Shown: positions 21,301 to 31,547 of the stretch, piece after piece | How the letters are laid out: the number at the start of each line of letters is the position of its first letter | Numbering within the stretch: the stretch's first letter is position 1 | DNA from: Rhynchopus sp. YZ270_cl-10 | Lineage: Eukaryota; Euglenozoa; Diplonemea; Diplonemida; Diplonemidae | Assembly: GCA_964035575.1 (NCBI GenBank) | Contig: OZ037908.1 | Location: forward strand, 186,001-250,000 | Reading direction: 5' to 3' | Length of the DNA stretch: 64,000 nt | Notes under the pieces: generated by a model | Told to the model about the DNA's origin: nothing | What the model saw: the letters and a program-made list of their open reading frames with translations, nothing else | Databases searched by the model: none | Program-made: the position numbers and the translations under genes

Positions 21301-21880
21301 AAGAATCTGCCAAAAATATAAAGGTCAGACCATTTGCCTGGACACAGCGGAGAAGGAAGTGGGCATCTTCCTTTAGGCCTGCTGGCGCATATTCGATATT
21401 GGAGGCGTCTTGGAGAACTTCAGTGAGGAAACGGTTGTCCTGCCAGGTTGTGGGGTGCGCATGTCGGAGGGCATGCGCGGATTGGCGAAATGCAGAGAGA
21501 ACGATGTCAACGTCAGCCTTGAGCCGGTTTGATGCGTCCCGAAGCTGAGCACCTTTGTGCTGAACTGCGGAGAAAACACATTCAGAATTGTCCCGGACCC
21601 AATCCTTTTGTATCTGCAGAGAGATCGATCCCCTTCGCAGGGCACCCACAATACCTTGTAGATCTGTGTGTATCTCCAGACAGCTTCCGCCCTCCACACC
21701 AAGGTCTGCAAGGCGTTCGCCTAATGCAAGCGGCACGTCGTTCAGAATGACAGCGCACAACCCTGGGTCTCGTTGAAACAGATGTGCAGCTTTGGTGACA
21801 ATATCATCAACGGTTGCATCCAGACCTACTTCAATGACATCTTCAACAGCGGTGTCGACATCACGTAGGGTAAGCTCCAT
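18330..21880 (-). CDS. Ubiquitin-like plus DUF4116-repeat protein, two exons
   Basis: Exon 1 is 21880-21082 and exon 2 is 20512-18330, giving 993 residues. The start is the ATG at 21880. Exon 1 codes for a ubiquitin-like fold (about residues 1-77, ending S-C-L-E-I-H) and then DUF4116 repeats of about 50 residues (D-x-x-V-x-x-A-V-x-x-N-G-x-x-L-x-x-A-S-x-x-L-R-x-D). Exon 2 carries more than ten further repeats. Removing the intron joins the last exon 1 repeat (V-A-Q-N-G) in frame to C-R-A-S-Q-R-L-R, completing one repeat. DUF4116 arrays are common in protists and large algal viruses; their function is unknown, though a protein-binding solenoid is plausible. The lack of viral-like neighbours and the intron argue for a host gene. 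Confidence 0.85.
20513..21081 (-). other. 569-nt cis-spliced intron of the DUF4116 gene
   Basis: The donor reads CAAAATG then GTATGC; the acceptor is TTTTTTAACACAG then GAAACG. Both sit where the repeat motif must be joined and keep the frame (phase 1). The intron contains a T-tract and, on the plus strand, one hairpin module (20961-20992) of the dispersed CCTCTCGTG family. Confidence 0.85.
20961..20992 (+). repeat. Hairpin module, CTAAGC/GCTTAG stem
   Basis: GAAGAACCTAAGC, loop CTCTTGT, then GCTTAGTCACC. The six-base stem is perfect. Relatives with changed stems are at 28984, 29920, 35476 and 46723. This copy lies within an intron, antisense to the gene. Confidence 0.65.
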
Positions 21881-22287
21881 TAGTTATTGCTGTGTCGACT
21901 AATCACTTCGCTCCAAAAAACGGAAAGTTCTGTACTCAAAGTTGTCCGCGGAGCCTTTGTACTTATTTTTTTTTAGCTTAATCGACAACGTGTGGACGCC
22001 TCGCTTTTTTTTTTTTCGTGTGAACTCCGCGCAGCCTTTCCTCACCTATCTCTCGTTTTCGTGGATACCGCTACGTTCTACTCCCGCCTCTATTCGTCAA
22101 GTCACAAAATTTTAAAGTGGTTGAAACGGTGTAGATACAATACAAAAGTCGCCTGGTTGGGGAAGTTATGAAAATAAGAAAAAAGTATGACCTAGTTTGG
22201 GTGATCTATGATCGTCTCCGTGAGACACGGTAACAGGCTGTGAGAGCTTACTGAGAGCTAGTAAAATAGCTATTTATTCGTCTGAGG

Positions 22288-22453
22288 AAATATTCACTTT
22301 TCCTCACACGAGTGTACCTTTCAGAAACGAGTGGCATTTTACCCCACGAGCGAAGCGAGTGGGGTAATAGACTTTATCTCACGAGCGAAGCGAGTGGGAT
22401 AAAGTCAGCCACGAGTTTCTGAAAGGGCACGAGTGGAGGGAAAGTGAATATTT
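22288..22453. repeat. Imperfect palindrome with CGAGCGAAGCGAG cores
   Basis: The outer arms read AAATATTCACTTT and AAAGTGAATATTT. Inside are CTTTCAGAAAC and GTTTCTGAAAG, ACTTTATCTCAC pairing with GTGGGATAAAGT, and two cores CACGAGCGAAGCGAGTGGG. It would fold into a long cruciform or hairpin and is probably a fold-back MITE. Confidence 0.7.
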
Positions 22454-22934
22454 CACCAGAATATAATAGTTTTCTCAACTGAAGGAAAAGTAGCTCTAAG
22501 CAAACCCCGTGGAAGAAGTGTGGGGTGAATATGCAGAAAAAAAAGACGATTTTTTGGTGGGAATATTTTTCACAGAAAATCGAATTTCACTATTAAGATT
22601 GGCTCTGCTCGACACCCAGTAAGGCTACTATGGGCCCCATGGGACATTTTGGCCCGAATACCAGGCCGTATTTTCAAAAGATTGATAATCCCAGTATATC
22701 AGGGGACATTAGTATGCCGGTGTGCCGGTGTGGCCACACCGGCTAAGCCGGTGTGGGATTTTGAGAAAAAAAAAAAAAAAAAAGAAAAAGGCGGATTTTT
22801 GAATTTTTTTCTGAATTTTATCTCCTCATACAAGGCTACAACCACATCTGTAGCGGTTTCTTATGTGCATGTGACCCCACCATAAAGACCAATCGGTCCG
22901 TTCAATCAAAAGAAATAGATGTTCGCAACTCTCA

Positions 22935-23102
22935 TAAAAAAGTAGCGTACCGTGCGCCTGCGGCGCAGCTAAAAATGACGAGCGGTAGCCCACAGCTCTA
23001 CCCTATGCCATAGTCACAGCTACCTTTACCATAGTTTGGCTATAAAAGCGTGCGATTTTATGTCACAATTTTTGAAATGTTGCGTACCGTGGCTTCGCCA
23101 GA
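22935..23102 (+). repeat. GCGTACCG dispersed repeat, copy 1
   Basis: Begins AAAAGTAGCGTACCGTGCGC and ends TGTTGCGTACCGTGGCTTCG, with a variable middle. Other copies: 25797 and 53424 on the plus strand and a partial inverted one at 33895. Confidence 0.7.
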
Positions 23103-23853
23103 AAAGTTTTGATGTCATATGGTTAGACAAGGGCGCGGAGGGGAAAGAGTTGTGGAGGTCTCTGCCAAAAATGCGTGGGGAAAAAAAAAATGCCTCACAC
23201 CGGCTTTTTTGGCTCACACCGGCTTTTTTTTCAAAATCTCAAACTACCAATGTCCCCTGCTTTTCCTCAGTTGAGAAAAAAAAAAAAAAAAAAAAATCTC
23301 TCCCCACAGATCACCCATAGTTGGAGGTTGCAAGAAAATTGACGTTTTTTTCTTTTTTTTTTTTTTTTGGAAATTCTGTTCAAACAGAAGAAAAAAAAAG
23401 GGGAATATCGAGAGATGAAAGGTATCAGATCTCTAACAGAAAAAAAATAAAAAGCAAAAAAGAAAAAAAGGATAGATTTGCAATATGAACCGAGCTATGC
23501 ATTTTTGGTCATTTACAATATAAAGAACAATGAAAGAGCATGCGGGGGAGGAGGGGAAATATGGGGGGAAACAACTGCAATGAAAAAAAAAAGGGGAATA
23601 ATAACCCAAAGTGCGTATCCAATCTTATTAAGATGAGACAAAAAGAAAATATTTGAAGGAAAAAAAATTCTGTTGAAATTGTTGAAAACAAAAACTAAAC
23701 AAAAAAAAAATCGGCTACCATCCCCCTCAAATGGTTAGAAAGCGAGGGTTGTACTTCAATTAAGGATGGATATTACACACAATCTTTTTTTTTCTTCCAC
23801 CCACCCCATCCCTCCTCACACATCAACAAAAAAAAAAAAATCTTCTTTTTTTT

Positions 23854-25359
23854 TCACTTCCCCAACGCCGCGTACATCCCACCCGCAGAATGCTTCCCTG
23901 CACAGGTCTTTCTTTGTCCCCGCCTTCTTTGTGCCCTTGGGACTTTCTCTTGGCATGGTGTTGGCATGATCACAACCTTCTCTGGGATCTCCTTCTGTGC
24001 TTCCTCTTTGGTATTATTGTCGTGGTTCTTCTCCTCCTTCTCCTTCTCTTCCTTCAGCAATATTTCCACCTTTTCGTCGGTCTGTTTAGCGTCCTGCTTA
24101 CCTTCCAATGAAGTGGTGATAGTTTCCTTCTTCTTCTTCTCAGCTTCATTCGATACCGCCTCCACCAAACCCGGCTCAAAAAATGCCATCAAATCAAATA
24201 CTTCCGCATGCTTCATCTTGGCTAGCACCTCACGAAGCGTTGCTGCCTTCTGCTCCTTCTCCTTCTCCTTCTTCGCTCCATTCACAAGAAATTCTAGAGG
24301 GTACAACGTATCGGCATAGCACTGCACCTCTTCCACGCAAAGGAGAGTCTTTGCAAAAACGGTGCGAAGCCGTTTTATGTCGTTCCTTGGAAGCGGGATT
24401 GGGACAGTATCATCGCAAAGCAAGGCAAGAAGAGGGGTGTACAGGGTTTTCATTGTCTTCAAGGCGGAATCCATTGTTTTGAGGGTATCAGTGTGTTCGG
24501 GGAAATATGCGGTGTATTCTGCGGATTCGTCTTTTAGTGTGACCATGGCTAGGATGTCTCCGGTGTGTCTTGCTCTGGTTGCGGTGTTGGCAATGGCGAC
24601 GTAGGCAGGAGATTTGATTTTGATGCGGTTAAAGGAGGCATCGGCGATAACAAAACCTTCTTCACGGAGAGGATCCAGCCTCCCAGCTGCAGCTAAACAC
24701 TCCGCAAGCGAGCTGATGTCTTCAATATGCTGGGTCGCCTGCCATCCCAACTTCTCCGCCAAATCCCTGTGGTCTTCCTCCGCATGATCCCCCAAGCGTC
24801 GTGCACCGTGCAGAACAATGTTTTCTTGAACCTCACAAATGATTTTGTTTTGTGCCGTCATCATCTCAAACACAAAGCTATGCCCATGATATTCTGCAGG
24901 AGGGAGAGAATACCCAATTTTTTTGAAAACCGCCCAAAAGAGGTTGCGGAAGGTTTTGAAGCCTCCTCCGACGTGACCGCTTGCGTCTGGCATGGAGGAG
25001 GAGGCGATGTGCCATTCACCCGCAAAGTGGTACATTGTCATCATCGATCCATCGAGTTTTGGGTACACCTTCGCAGTGTTCCAATCGATGGAGGCAGCCG
25101 GACGTTCTCTGTGGTTGAAGAATTTTTTATAAGGGTACGCCACCACCGCCCAGTTATCAGCTTCATTGAGGATGAGACCGCGGCATTCCTGTTGCACCTC
25201 CTTGCGGGTGCTGTTGCCCGTATAGTGGAGCTGGACCAAAGAAGGGTGGCAAGGGTGGCGACGGTGCTTGAGCTTGTTGCCTTCAATGACCGCTTTCAAC
25301 CCGAAGTTGCGGAGTTCCTTTTGGGTGTTAAGGATTGGGGCGGTGGGTGTTGGGCACAT
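23854..25359 (-). CDS. RNA ligase, T4 Rnl1-like nucleotidyltransferase
   Basis: 501 residues from the ATG at 25359, which follows an A-rich leader; the frame is open further upstream only through dispersed repeats. It has the ordered motifs of covalent nucleotidyltransferases: E-C-R-G (about 58-61), motif I K-L-D-G-S with the predicted AMP-accepting Lys101, motif III F-V-F-E-M (162-166), motif IV E-E-G-F-V-I (233-238) and motif V R-I-K-I-K-S (245-250). A roughly 150-residue Lys/Glu-rich tail ends the protein. Such ligases join 5'-phosphate to 3'-hydroxyl RNA ends in tRNA repair, RNA editing or mitochondrial RNA joining. No clear mitochondrial presequence is visible, so location is open. Confidence 0.88.
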   Translation of the reverse strand: MCPTPTAPILNTQKELRNFGLKAVIEGNKLKHRRHPCHPSLVQLHYTGNSTRKEVQQECRGLILNEADNWAVVAYPYKKFFNHRERPAASIDWNTAKVYPKLDGSMMTMYHFAGEWHIASSSMPDASGHVGGGFKTFRNLFWAVFKKIGYSLPPAEYHGHSFVFEMMTAQNKIICEVQENIVLHGARRLGDHAEEDHRDLAEKLGWQATQHIEDISSLAECLAAAGRLDPLREEGFVIADASFNRIKIKSPAYVAIANTATRARHTGDILAMVTLKDESAEYTAYFPEHTDTLKTMDSALKTMKTLYTPLLALLCDDTVPIPLPRNDIKRLRTVFAKTLLCVEEVQCYADTLYPLEFLVNGAKKEKEKEQKAATLREVLAKMKHAEVFDLMAFFEPGLVEAVSNEAEKKKKETITTSLEGKQDAKQTDEKVEILLKEEKEKEEKNHDNNTKEEAQKEIPEKVVIMPTPCQEKVPRAQRRRGQRKTCAGKHSAGGMYAALGK

Positions 25360-25438
25360 TGTGTTTGTTTTTTTTTTTTTGGTTTTTGTAAAATCTGGTG
25401 AATTTTGGAAGATTGGGGGGGGAGGAAAAAAAGGTAGA

Positions 25439-25551
25439 GTTGAAATACAAAGCCCTGTGAAACAGTGTACCTTTGGTATGACCGGCTGTACCGTAGGGTG
25501 GACACCCCAATCATGCATCATGCAGTCCAATCCATTTCGTGGTTTACATCT
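25439..25551 (+). repeat. 120-bp dispersed repeat, copy 2
   Basis: Same unit as 6861-6976, with a short internal duplication ATGCATCATGCAG. It lies about 80 bp upstream of the RNA ligase start codon and supplies part of the open frame upstream of it. Confidence 0.75.
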
Positions 25552-25578
25552 GATATAAAAAAAATTTTGAGTGAGGAA

Positions 25579-26332
25579 CAGGCATATTGCTAAGTGCCGT
25601 TTCGCCGTTTTGCCTTTTTGGCCAAAATCACAAAAAATTTTTTTTTGAAAACGCCGTTTCGCCGTTTTGCCTTTTAAAAAAACGCCGTTTTCAAAATTGG
25701 CGAAGCGCCGTTCCCCCCGAGAAATCGGCGTTTTCAACGCGACAAAACGCCGTTTCCTGTCGTCATTTTTTGAGAAAAAGGATCTGGCAAAATCATAAAA
25801 GTAGCGTACCGTGCGCCTGCGGCGCAAGCTTACATCACACCCTTCCCATGCTGTAAAATAGTGCAATTTTAAGCGCGATTTTTGAAATGTTGCGTACCGT
25901 GGCTTCGCCAGGAACCTTTGGTTACCTGACTAACCTTTGGTTAGGCCATAGCCACCATTTCTTTTATAAATTTACTAAGGTTACTGATAAGAAGGCGGAC
26001 ACCCACTACGGATTGCGGATCACCAGTGGCTGAAAGCTACCAAGGCACAGAGGAGGGAAGCTTTCCCGCAGAGAAGGGTTGGGGTGGTGTAGGTTGGCCG
26101 TGCATCACAAAATGCCGAGAATATTTTTCGCTGAGTTTTCCGCACAGAAAAAAATGACTGCCTCACACAAAACCACCTTTTTGGTGGAGGCTAGGGGGGC
26201 TATATAATGCCCTCTGTGGTTGGCAGGGAGGCCCGCTTTCAACGGGGGGAAAATTTTTTTTTGTCCTGGAAAAAAAAAAAAGTGTCGCCGTTTTGCTTTT
26301 TTCCACTTTCGGCAAAGTTAGCAATATGCCTG
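25579..26332. mobile_element. Non-autonomous hAT-like element with 8-bp target duplication
   Basis: Ends are CAGGCATATTGCTAA and its inverted copy TTAGCAATATGCCTG. The octamer GTGAGGAA flanks both sides exactly (25571-25578 and 26333-26340). An 8-bp duplication with ends starting CAGG is typical of the hAT superfamily. The 754-bp body contains repeated CGCCGTTTTGCC motifs near both ends and one copy of the GCGTACCG repeat, and has no transposase frame. Confidence 0.8.
25797..25990 (+). repeat. GCGTACCG dispersed repeat, copy 2 (inside the hAT-like element)
   Basis: Carries GTAGCGTACCGTGCGCCTGC, then TGTTGCGTACCGTGGCTTCG, then a tail GCCACCATTTCTTTTATAAA followed by GGTTACTGATAAGAAGG. The same tail occurs at 53549 and inverted at 33899. 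Confidence 0.7.
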
Positions 26333-26690
26333 GTGAGGAAGATGCAGGGTGTCGCTTACAGAAGGGTGGGAAGAGGGTCAGCTTTTTTTTTGGATCTTTT
26401 TGAAATTCTTAAAACACTGAAGAATAAAAAGGGCAGCATTGGGGGGGAAGGGGGAGGTGAGAGGGGCGTTTTTTTCTTCTTTTTCTTCTTCTTCTTCTGA
26501 GAGTCTTCTTCCAGTACACCAACGTAACCCGAAGGCTAAGAACCACAGACAGCGCGCCTTCTTTGTTTTGCTGGAGTTGTCTCTGTTTTGTCTTCATACA
26601 TTGCAGTAAGACTTTTTTAGTTTAGTACGAAGACAGGAAGACACGTACAGAGTATCATGCTATGTCGAATGATAAGACCATAATTGCTGC

Positions 26691-26814
26691 CGAAAATACT
26701 AGTTTTGAGAATTTGCTCTCCCTCACGGGAGAGCGTCTGGTAGCCACCGGGTGTGGAGACGCTCCCCAGACGCCCTCCTGCGGGAGAGAGTCATTCTCAA
26801 AACCAGTATTTTCG
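26691..26814. repeat. Fold-back element, CGAAAATACT ends
   Basis: Inverted arms CGAAAATACTAGTTTTGAGA and TCTCAAAACCAGTATTTTCG, continuing as GCTCTCCC and GGGAGAGAG. About 124 bp. Probably a MITE; no target duplication seen. Confidence 0.65.
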
Positions 26815-28406
26815 TCCACTTTTGACGCCCTGCCCACATACAAACTGGCCACCGTAAAAAGGTACACCCTCCAGAGAACCCTTGTCAAGACCAACACATT
26901 TATGAAGTGTGATCGGAACGTAAATTTTTTTTTTTACAAAGTCTTACCAAATTTTAGGAAGCTTGCCCTTTTTTTGCACTCAAAGAAGAAAAAGAGAACA
27001 GTGTCAATATCTCATCGTGTATTGGACACAGACATTGAAGAAGGAAATGGAGAGCAGCAAAAAAAAAAAAAAAAAGGGAAAAAAGGAAAAAAGCAGCAAA
27101 AAGCGAAGCTGGAATGGTAAACACGAAAAATGGGGGTGAAAGGAGGTAAGATGAACCCAAGTCTTTCTTAGTTACTTTAAAAAAAATAACGAAACTAAAA
27201 GCGAATATTAACCCTTTGGAGAATGTCTCCATAAATCATCGTTGATGGGTAATACTTCCTCGCGAGGAGTTACCCATGACTGATTCTTTTCTCTTTTCTA
27301 CACAGCACTCTTTTGAACAAGAAAAAAATGCGAAATGCGTATCGATAAAGATATAATTTAATCAAAAAAAAAGTACAGAATCAGACACGAAAAAAGGGGG
27401 ATTTTTTTTAATCATCTTGATTTTTTGGAGGGGAAAACAGCATTTTTTTATTTATCTTCTTTGTTGTTTGGATTCGCCTTTGTTTTGTTCACTTCTTTTT
27501 TTTTGTGTCGACAATCGCCTAAGGACCTCCTTGGGGAACCTAAGGGTCTGCACTCAATGTTGGCCGAAGCCTTTTTTTTGTCACATTTATTTTCTTTTCT
27601 TTTTTTGTTCTGCATCTTTCAAAGCAACTGAGAAAAGCCACTGCAAAGTACAGAATCAAACACACGAAAGGGGAGTAGATGAACGGTGCGCGCATGGTTG
27701 AGGTGACATTGCTAGTTTCCTTTTTGTTTACGGAACATGATAACCGGTCAACATGCTAAGTATGGGTAGTGCCTTTTGCACGAACAAGGCAAAGGCTATC
27801 GTAAGCTCGAATAACTATGTCACATTACGGAACAACTCAATTTTGTTTGGTTATAAACCAACATAAAGTCGCCAGTTTTGTTTTTTTACTGAGAGTTGCC
27901 GTGCAGCGGAGTTGGAACAACTCCAAAAAGAGAGAGAGAGAATAAATATTATAGAACACCTGGATGGTGGAACACGTCTCTCATACACTTCCTTTGCCTA
28001 TACCTGAGACTATGTGATCGAAGTTAGGCTGCACAAAAGGTCTTATCAAAGCCTTTATATGAAAAAAAGAAAAAAAAAAGAAAAAAAAGAGAGAGAAAAA
28101 AAAGGGTTGGTAAAGAGCGAGGCACCTCTCATTGACCATCTTCTGCAGCAGAAGTTGTTTTGTGCAAAAACTTTGTTGGTCAAATGTCTACAACTCCCCA
28201 AAAAAACTACATGATGACCATGTTACCCGAGAAACATACTTTTTTTTTTGAAAAACTTGGTTGTATTAGTGTGGCCACCCTAGATGCACCACTATACTTT
28301 ATCCTCCTTTTGCACAACATACTAAAATGGTAGCACACCCGAGCATGATATGATATGAGTTTGCATGCATTTTGAGGGCGATTTGGGGGGGCAAAGTGCA
28401 GTCATT

Positions 28407-28464
28407 AATGCAGGCACCTCCTATGACCGACCCACGTACGATGCCAGCCATCCGGATGAAAGCC
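28407..28464 (+). repeat. GATGCAGGCACC module, copy 1
   Basis: AATGCAGGCACCTCC, then GACCCACGTACGATGCCAGC, then CATCCGGATGAAAGC. Similar units lie at 29850-29903 and 30510-30570 and a fragment at 45244, all on the plus strand. Confidence 0.6.
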
Positions 28465-28983
28465 TAAGTCCCCTTCCCGATAAAAGCAGGTAAAAGATCC
28501 TTCGTCTAGTCACGTGCATGTAACTGTGCACCTCAATGTGCACGCATTAGCATGTCATATCATGCTCGAGCATGGTGTGCTATGTACATGTCAAAGAAGT
28601 ACCGTATTCGTAAAAAAATGTTCGACCATAATAATATTCGACCTTTTCAGCATTTTTTTTTTCTCTGAAAGTTCGACCTTTTTTTACGGTGAATAATTTT
28701 GTACGAATGCGGTAATGTGCAAAAAAAAAATCACGCTTTTTTAGATGATATTGACATACCCAGGGGTAACATTCAATGAGGGACAACAAGATCCAAAAGA
28801 AAAAAGAAAAAAACTGAGAAAAAGAAAGCTAGAACGATGCGTACTATGGACACACAGCTAAAATAAATGTGACTTGAAATACAAAGCCCTCTTGTGACTA
28901 TGTATCAAAATAAAAGGTGTTTAGCACACGATGCCTTTAGGCACGTAGCTATCTGAGTAAAACAAAAAAAAAAAAAAAGGGGG

Positions 28984-29020
28984 TAAGATGATGCCAAGCC
29001 CCTCTAGGCTTTGGTCACCT
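28984..29020 (+). repeat. Hairpin module, CCAAGCC stem
   Basis: TAAGATGATGCCAAGCC, loop CCTCTA, then GGCTTTGGTCACC. Relative to the CTAAGC/GCTTAG copies the second pair is C-G instead of T-A, changed on both sides. Confidence 0.55.
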
Positions 29021-29120
29021 TTTGGGAAGACAATTTAAAAAGAGAAAAAAAACGCTTTTAAGAGACAGATCCTGACAACAAATCCAGACAGTATACGAAA
29101 GAGAAAAAAAAATTTTGTGA

Positions 29121-29155
29121 AGATGGACGTGCCTCTCATTTGCACAACATCTTTC
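29121..29155 (+). repeat. Hairpin module, GTGC/GCAC stem
   Basis: AGATGGACGTGC, loop CTCTCATTT, then GCACAACATC. The loop resembles that of the CTAAGC modules but the stem is unrelated. Confidence 0.5.
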
Positions 29156-29408
29156 ACAAAAAAGAAAGAGAGAAAAAAAAACCCCCTAGTGATGACCTCC
29201 GTCGCGGCTGTCCAAAGTGCATGATAGGATCATTGTCCGTGATCCCCTCGAAAAATTGGCCCACGTGATACATCACTCCCAAAAACTAAACTAAACGGTT
29301 AAAGGATAGAATACGTTATTACTCTTCACAATCTGCTGGAGTTGAAAGATAACATCAGAAGCGGCTCGCTGGAGCCTGCCCTTTTTTTTTTATATTTTTG
29401 ATAAATTG

Positions 29409-29620
29409 TTGGAGTAGTGTAGTTGCCCTCGGTTGTGTTGCCCACAGTTTTGTGCAAATCTCCACTTTTTTAATTTTTTTTTGATAAGGTTGTTGGAGTA
29501 GTGTAGCTGCCACCCTAGACAGTCTTCACTGTCCAGGGTGTCAGGAGAAGATATAGTTTTTGAAAACTTCGTTTTTTTTTTTTTGTATTAGTGCAGTCAC
29601 CCCGAAGATGAACTCCACTA
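29409..29620 (+). repeat. Three TAGTGTAG modules in a row
   Basis: Copies at 29409-29465 (GGAGTAGTGTAGTTGCC ... CTCCAC), 29492-29534 (GGAGTAGTGTAGCTGCC ... TTCACT) and 29584-29620 (GTATTAGTGCAGTCACCCC ... GAACTCCACTA). Further copies: 28261, 34080, 36439, 42599, 46661, 51071 and 55901. Ends TAGTG and CACTA can pair. Confidence 0.65.
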
Positions 29621-29722
29621 TTTTTTTTTTAATTTGGGGTTGCTCCAAAAGCACTTTTTTTGAGTTTCACATACTTTAAGGGAAAGTACATCGTATCGTA
29701 GTGGGAAGGAAAAACAAAAGGT

Positions 29723-29812
29723 AGTGTGGCTGCATGCAGAATGGGAGGGGAACGCAAAAAAAAAAGTGCGCAGAAGTGCGAATCATCCCCCCCCCCCCTT
29801 TCAGCCACACCA
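29723..29812. mobile_element. GGTGTGGCTG-family MITE, copy 1
   Basis: TAGTGTGGCTG at the left and CAGCCACACCA at the right, one mismatch. 90 bp with a central C-run. Confidence 0.5.
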
Positions 29813-29919
29813 AAAAAAAAAAAGGAGTTTATAAAAAAACTGTAGGTTATTGATGCAGGCACTTCTTTGGCTGACCTACAATGCCAGCCCCGGATGAAGG
29901 CACAAAATTATAAAAAATG

Positions 29920-29955
29920 ACGACTAAGCCTTCTCTCGGTTTGCTTAGTCACCTT
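29920..29955 (+). repeat. Hairpin module, GACTAAGC stem
   Basis: GACTAAGC, loop CTTCTCTCGGTTT, GCTTAGTC, then ACCTTGG. An eight-base perfect stem. Confidence 0.6.
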
Positions 29956-30370
29956 GGTCAAAAAAAGATGTTTTTTTTTTCTGTATTTCTAACTTTCTTC
30001 TGAGCAGAGAAGCCATGCTAGATGATTGAGAGGGAGGGGGGAATTCCCCACTCCCACCCTCCTTCCAGGCGCGCTGCTGCTTCGAAAAGAAAGTGGATAA
30101 GAAATTCAAAAAAAAAAAAAAAAAAGAAAGAAAAAAGGATTGTAAAATGAACTAAGTCTCATATTGCATAGTCACCAAAAAAGAAAGTGGGTTGGGTGAA
30201 ATGCGAGGAGAAAAGAGACCATTGGAAAGATATAAGAAACTCTGGATGGTGGAACTCAACACACATCGATGATTAAAAAAGGAGAAGAAAGAGGGGGAAA
30301 AATAGGAGGGGAAATTTTTTGACAGTTGAAGATACCTCTGATATGCACACGACATCAAATGAGAAGTAGA

Positions 30371-30485
30371 GTTGAAATACAAAATCCCTCTCGTGAAACA
30401 GTGTACCTTTGGTATAATGACATGGCTGTACCGTAGGGGTGGACACCCCAACCATGCAGTCCAATCCATTTAGTGGTTTACCATC
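30371..30485 (+). repeat. 120-bp dispersed repeat, copy 3
   Basis: Full-length copy of the unit at 6861, with CCCTCTCGTGAAACAGTG at its head, followed by an A-run and then a GATGCAGGCACC module. Confidence 0.75.
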
Positions 30486-30618
30486 CAAAAAAAAAAAAAA
30501 CTGTAGTTGTTGATGCAGGCACCTCCTCCAACTGACCCACATACGATGCCAGCCATCCGGATGAATGCACAAAAAAATATACCCTGAGTAATTTTTTTTT
30601 GCACCGTACCCCCCTAAT

Positions 30619-30779
30619 CATACCTAGAAGGTTAATACATATTCGCCCTATATTCGGGTCCCAAAATTCTTGGGCCATATTCGGCCTATATTCGGATCCG
30701 AATATAGGCCGAATATAGGCGAATATGCCATATTCGGATCCGAATGTAGGGCGAATACGAAATTCACCTTCTAGGTATG
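30619..30779. mobile_element. 161-bp MITE with CCTAAT target duplication
   Basis: Starts CATACCTAGAAGG and ends CCTTCTAGGTATG; the interior is also inverted around repeated ATATTCGG/CCGAATAT motifs. CCTAAT occurs directly on both sides (30613-30618 and 30780-30785), a clear 6-bp target duplication. No coding capacity. Confidence 0.8.
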
Positions 30780-31253
30780 CCTAATGTGGGCCAAACAGTA
30801 CCAAACCTTAAGGGGCCAGGGGGGTAACGTGTAGGTGCGTTGAAAAATGCCCCCCTCCCCCCTCCTCCTCCTCCTGTCGCACCCTTAACCGTACTGCTTT
30901 AAAACGTTTGGTTGAAAAAATCGTGACGAGCCATTCAAATATGATGGGCTGTTTCAAAAATGTATTTTTTTTTTTTTGGGGGGAAAGGAGGGAAGTCGGG
31001 TTGAGTGGGTGCGATTATGAGTATCACAAGGCACAAGGGTGGATTTTTTTTTTCTTTTTACGAATGCCTACAGTGTAGGCGGGTTTAGTGCAATGCGAAT
31101 AACACAAGACAATAATGGTGGATTTTAAAATAGTAATGATAAAAGGTGCAGGATAGGTTAGTTACTTTATTTTTAAAAAAAAGCAGAAAAAAATAAGAAA
31201 AAAAAACACACGATTCGAAGATATTCGAAAAAAGGCATCGAGAAGAAAAAATT

Positions 31254-31290
31254 GAAAGATAAATGTGTCTCTCGTACACACACTTCTACA
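31254..31290 (+). repeat. Hairpin module, TGTGT/ACACA stem
   Basis: GATAAATGTGT, loop CTCTCGT, ACACACACTTC. The stem is at 31264-31268 and 31276-31280. Compare 31652 (TGTAC/GTACA), 43501 (ATGTACCGTACAT) and 46855 (ATGTGT/ACACAT). Confidence 0.6.
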
Positions 31291-31547
31291 AAAAATGCTC
31301 CCATCGAGAATTTTGTCAGGACAAGGTCGGTCTGTCACCCGAAAAGGATGGTTACAGAACAACGTACGCACTATCTCCCTTTTCTCCCTTTTTTACAAGG
31401 GACACAAAGGGAGAAAAAAAACGGGGGAAGAAGGTAGGAGCATTGATACACTTCGAACGGAGAGTGAGTGACATCAATGTGTGGTTGAAAGGCTCTTCGG
31501 AATGAGTAACGTTATGTTTTTTGTTGTTTTTTAATACCAAAAAAAAA

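Larger units (their letters stand above)
21881..23853. other. Repeat-rich spacer with palindromes
   Basis: Holds a 166-bp imperfect palindrome (22288-22453), an inverted pair TTTTCTCAACTG (22469) and CAGTTGAGAAAA (about 23268), a second inverted pair CAGGGGACATT (22700) and AATGTCCCCTG (ends 23259), the GCGTACCG repeat and long A/T tracts. These look like nested non-autonomous transposons. No gene was seen. Confidence 0.55.

Noticed and set aside
22470-23281. A single 800-bp TIR element with TTTTCTCAACTG ends
   Set aside because: The outer ends are inverted, but a second inverted pair (CAGGGGACATT) and a palindrome overlap it and no target duplication fits, so boundaries are not secure.
23965-25401. 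Long plus-strand frames opposite the RNA ligase
   Set aside because: Antisense shadows of the ligase gene without recognisable domains.
27360-27660. AAGTACAGAATCA resembling the reverse complement of a spliced-leader end (TCTGTACTT)
   Set aside because: Only 8-10 bases agree, with no leader-length match, Sm site or 5S linkage.
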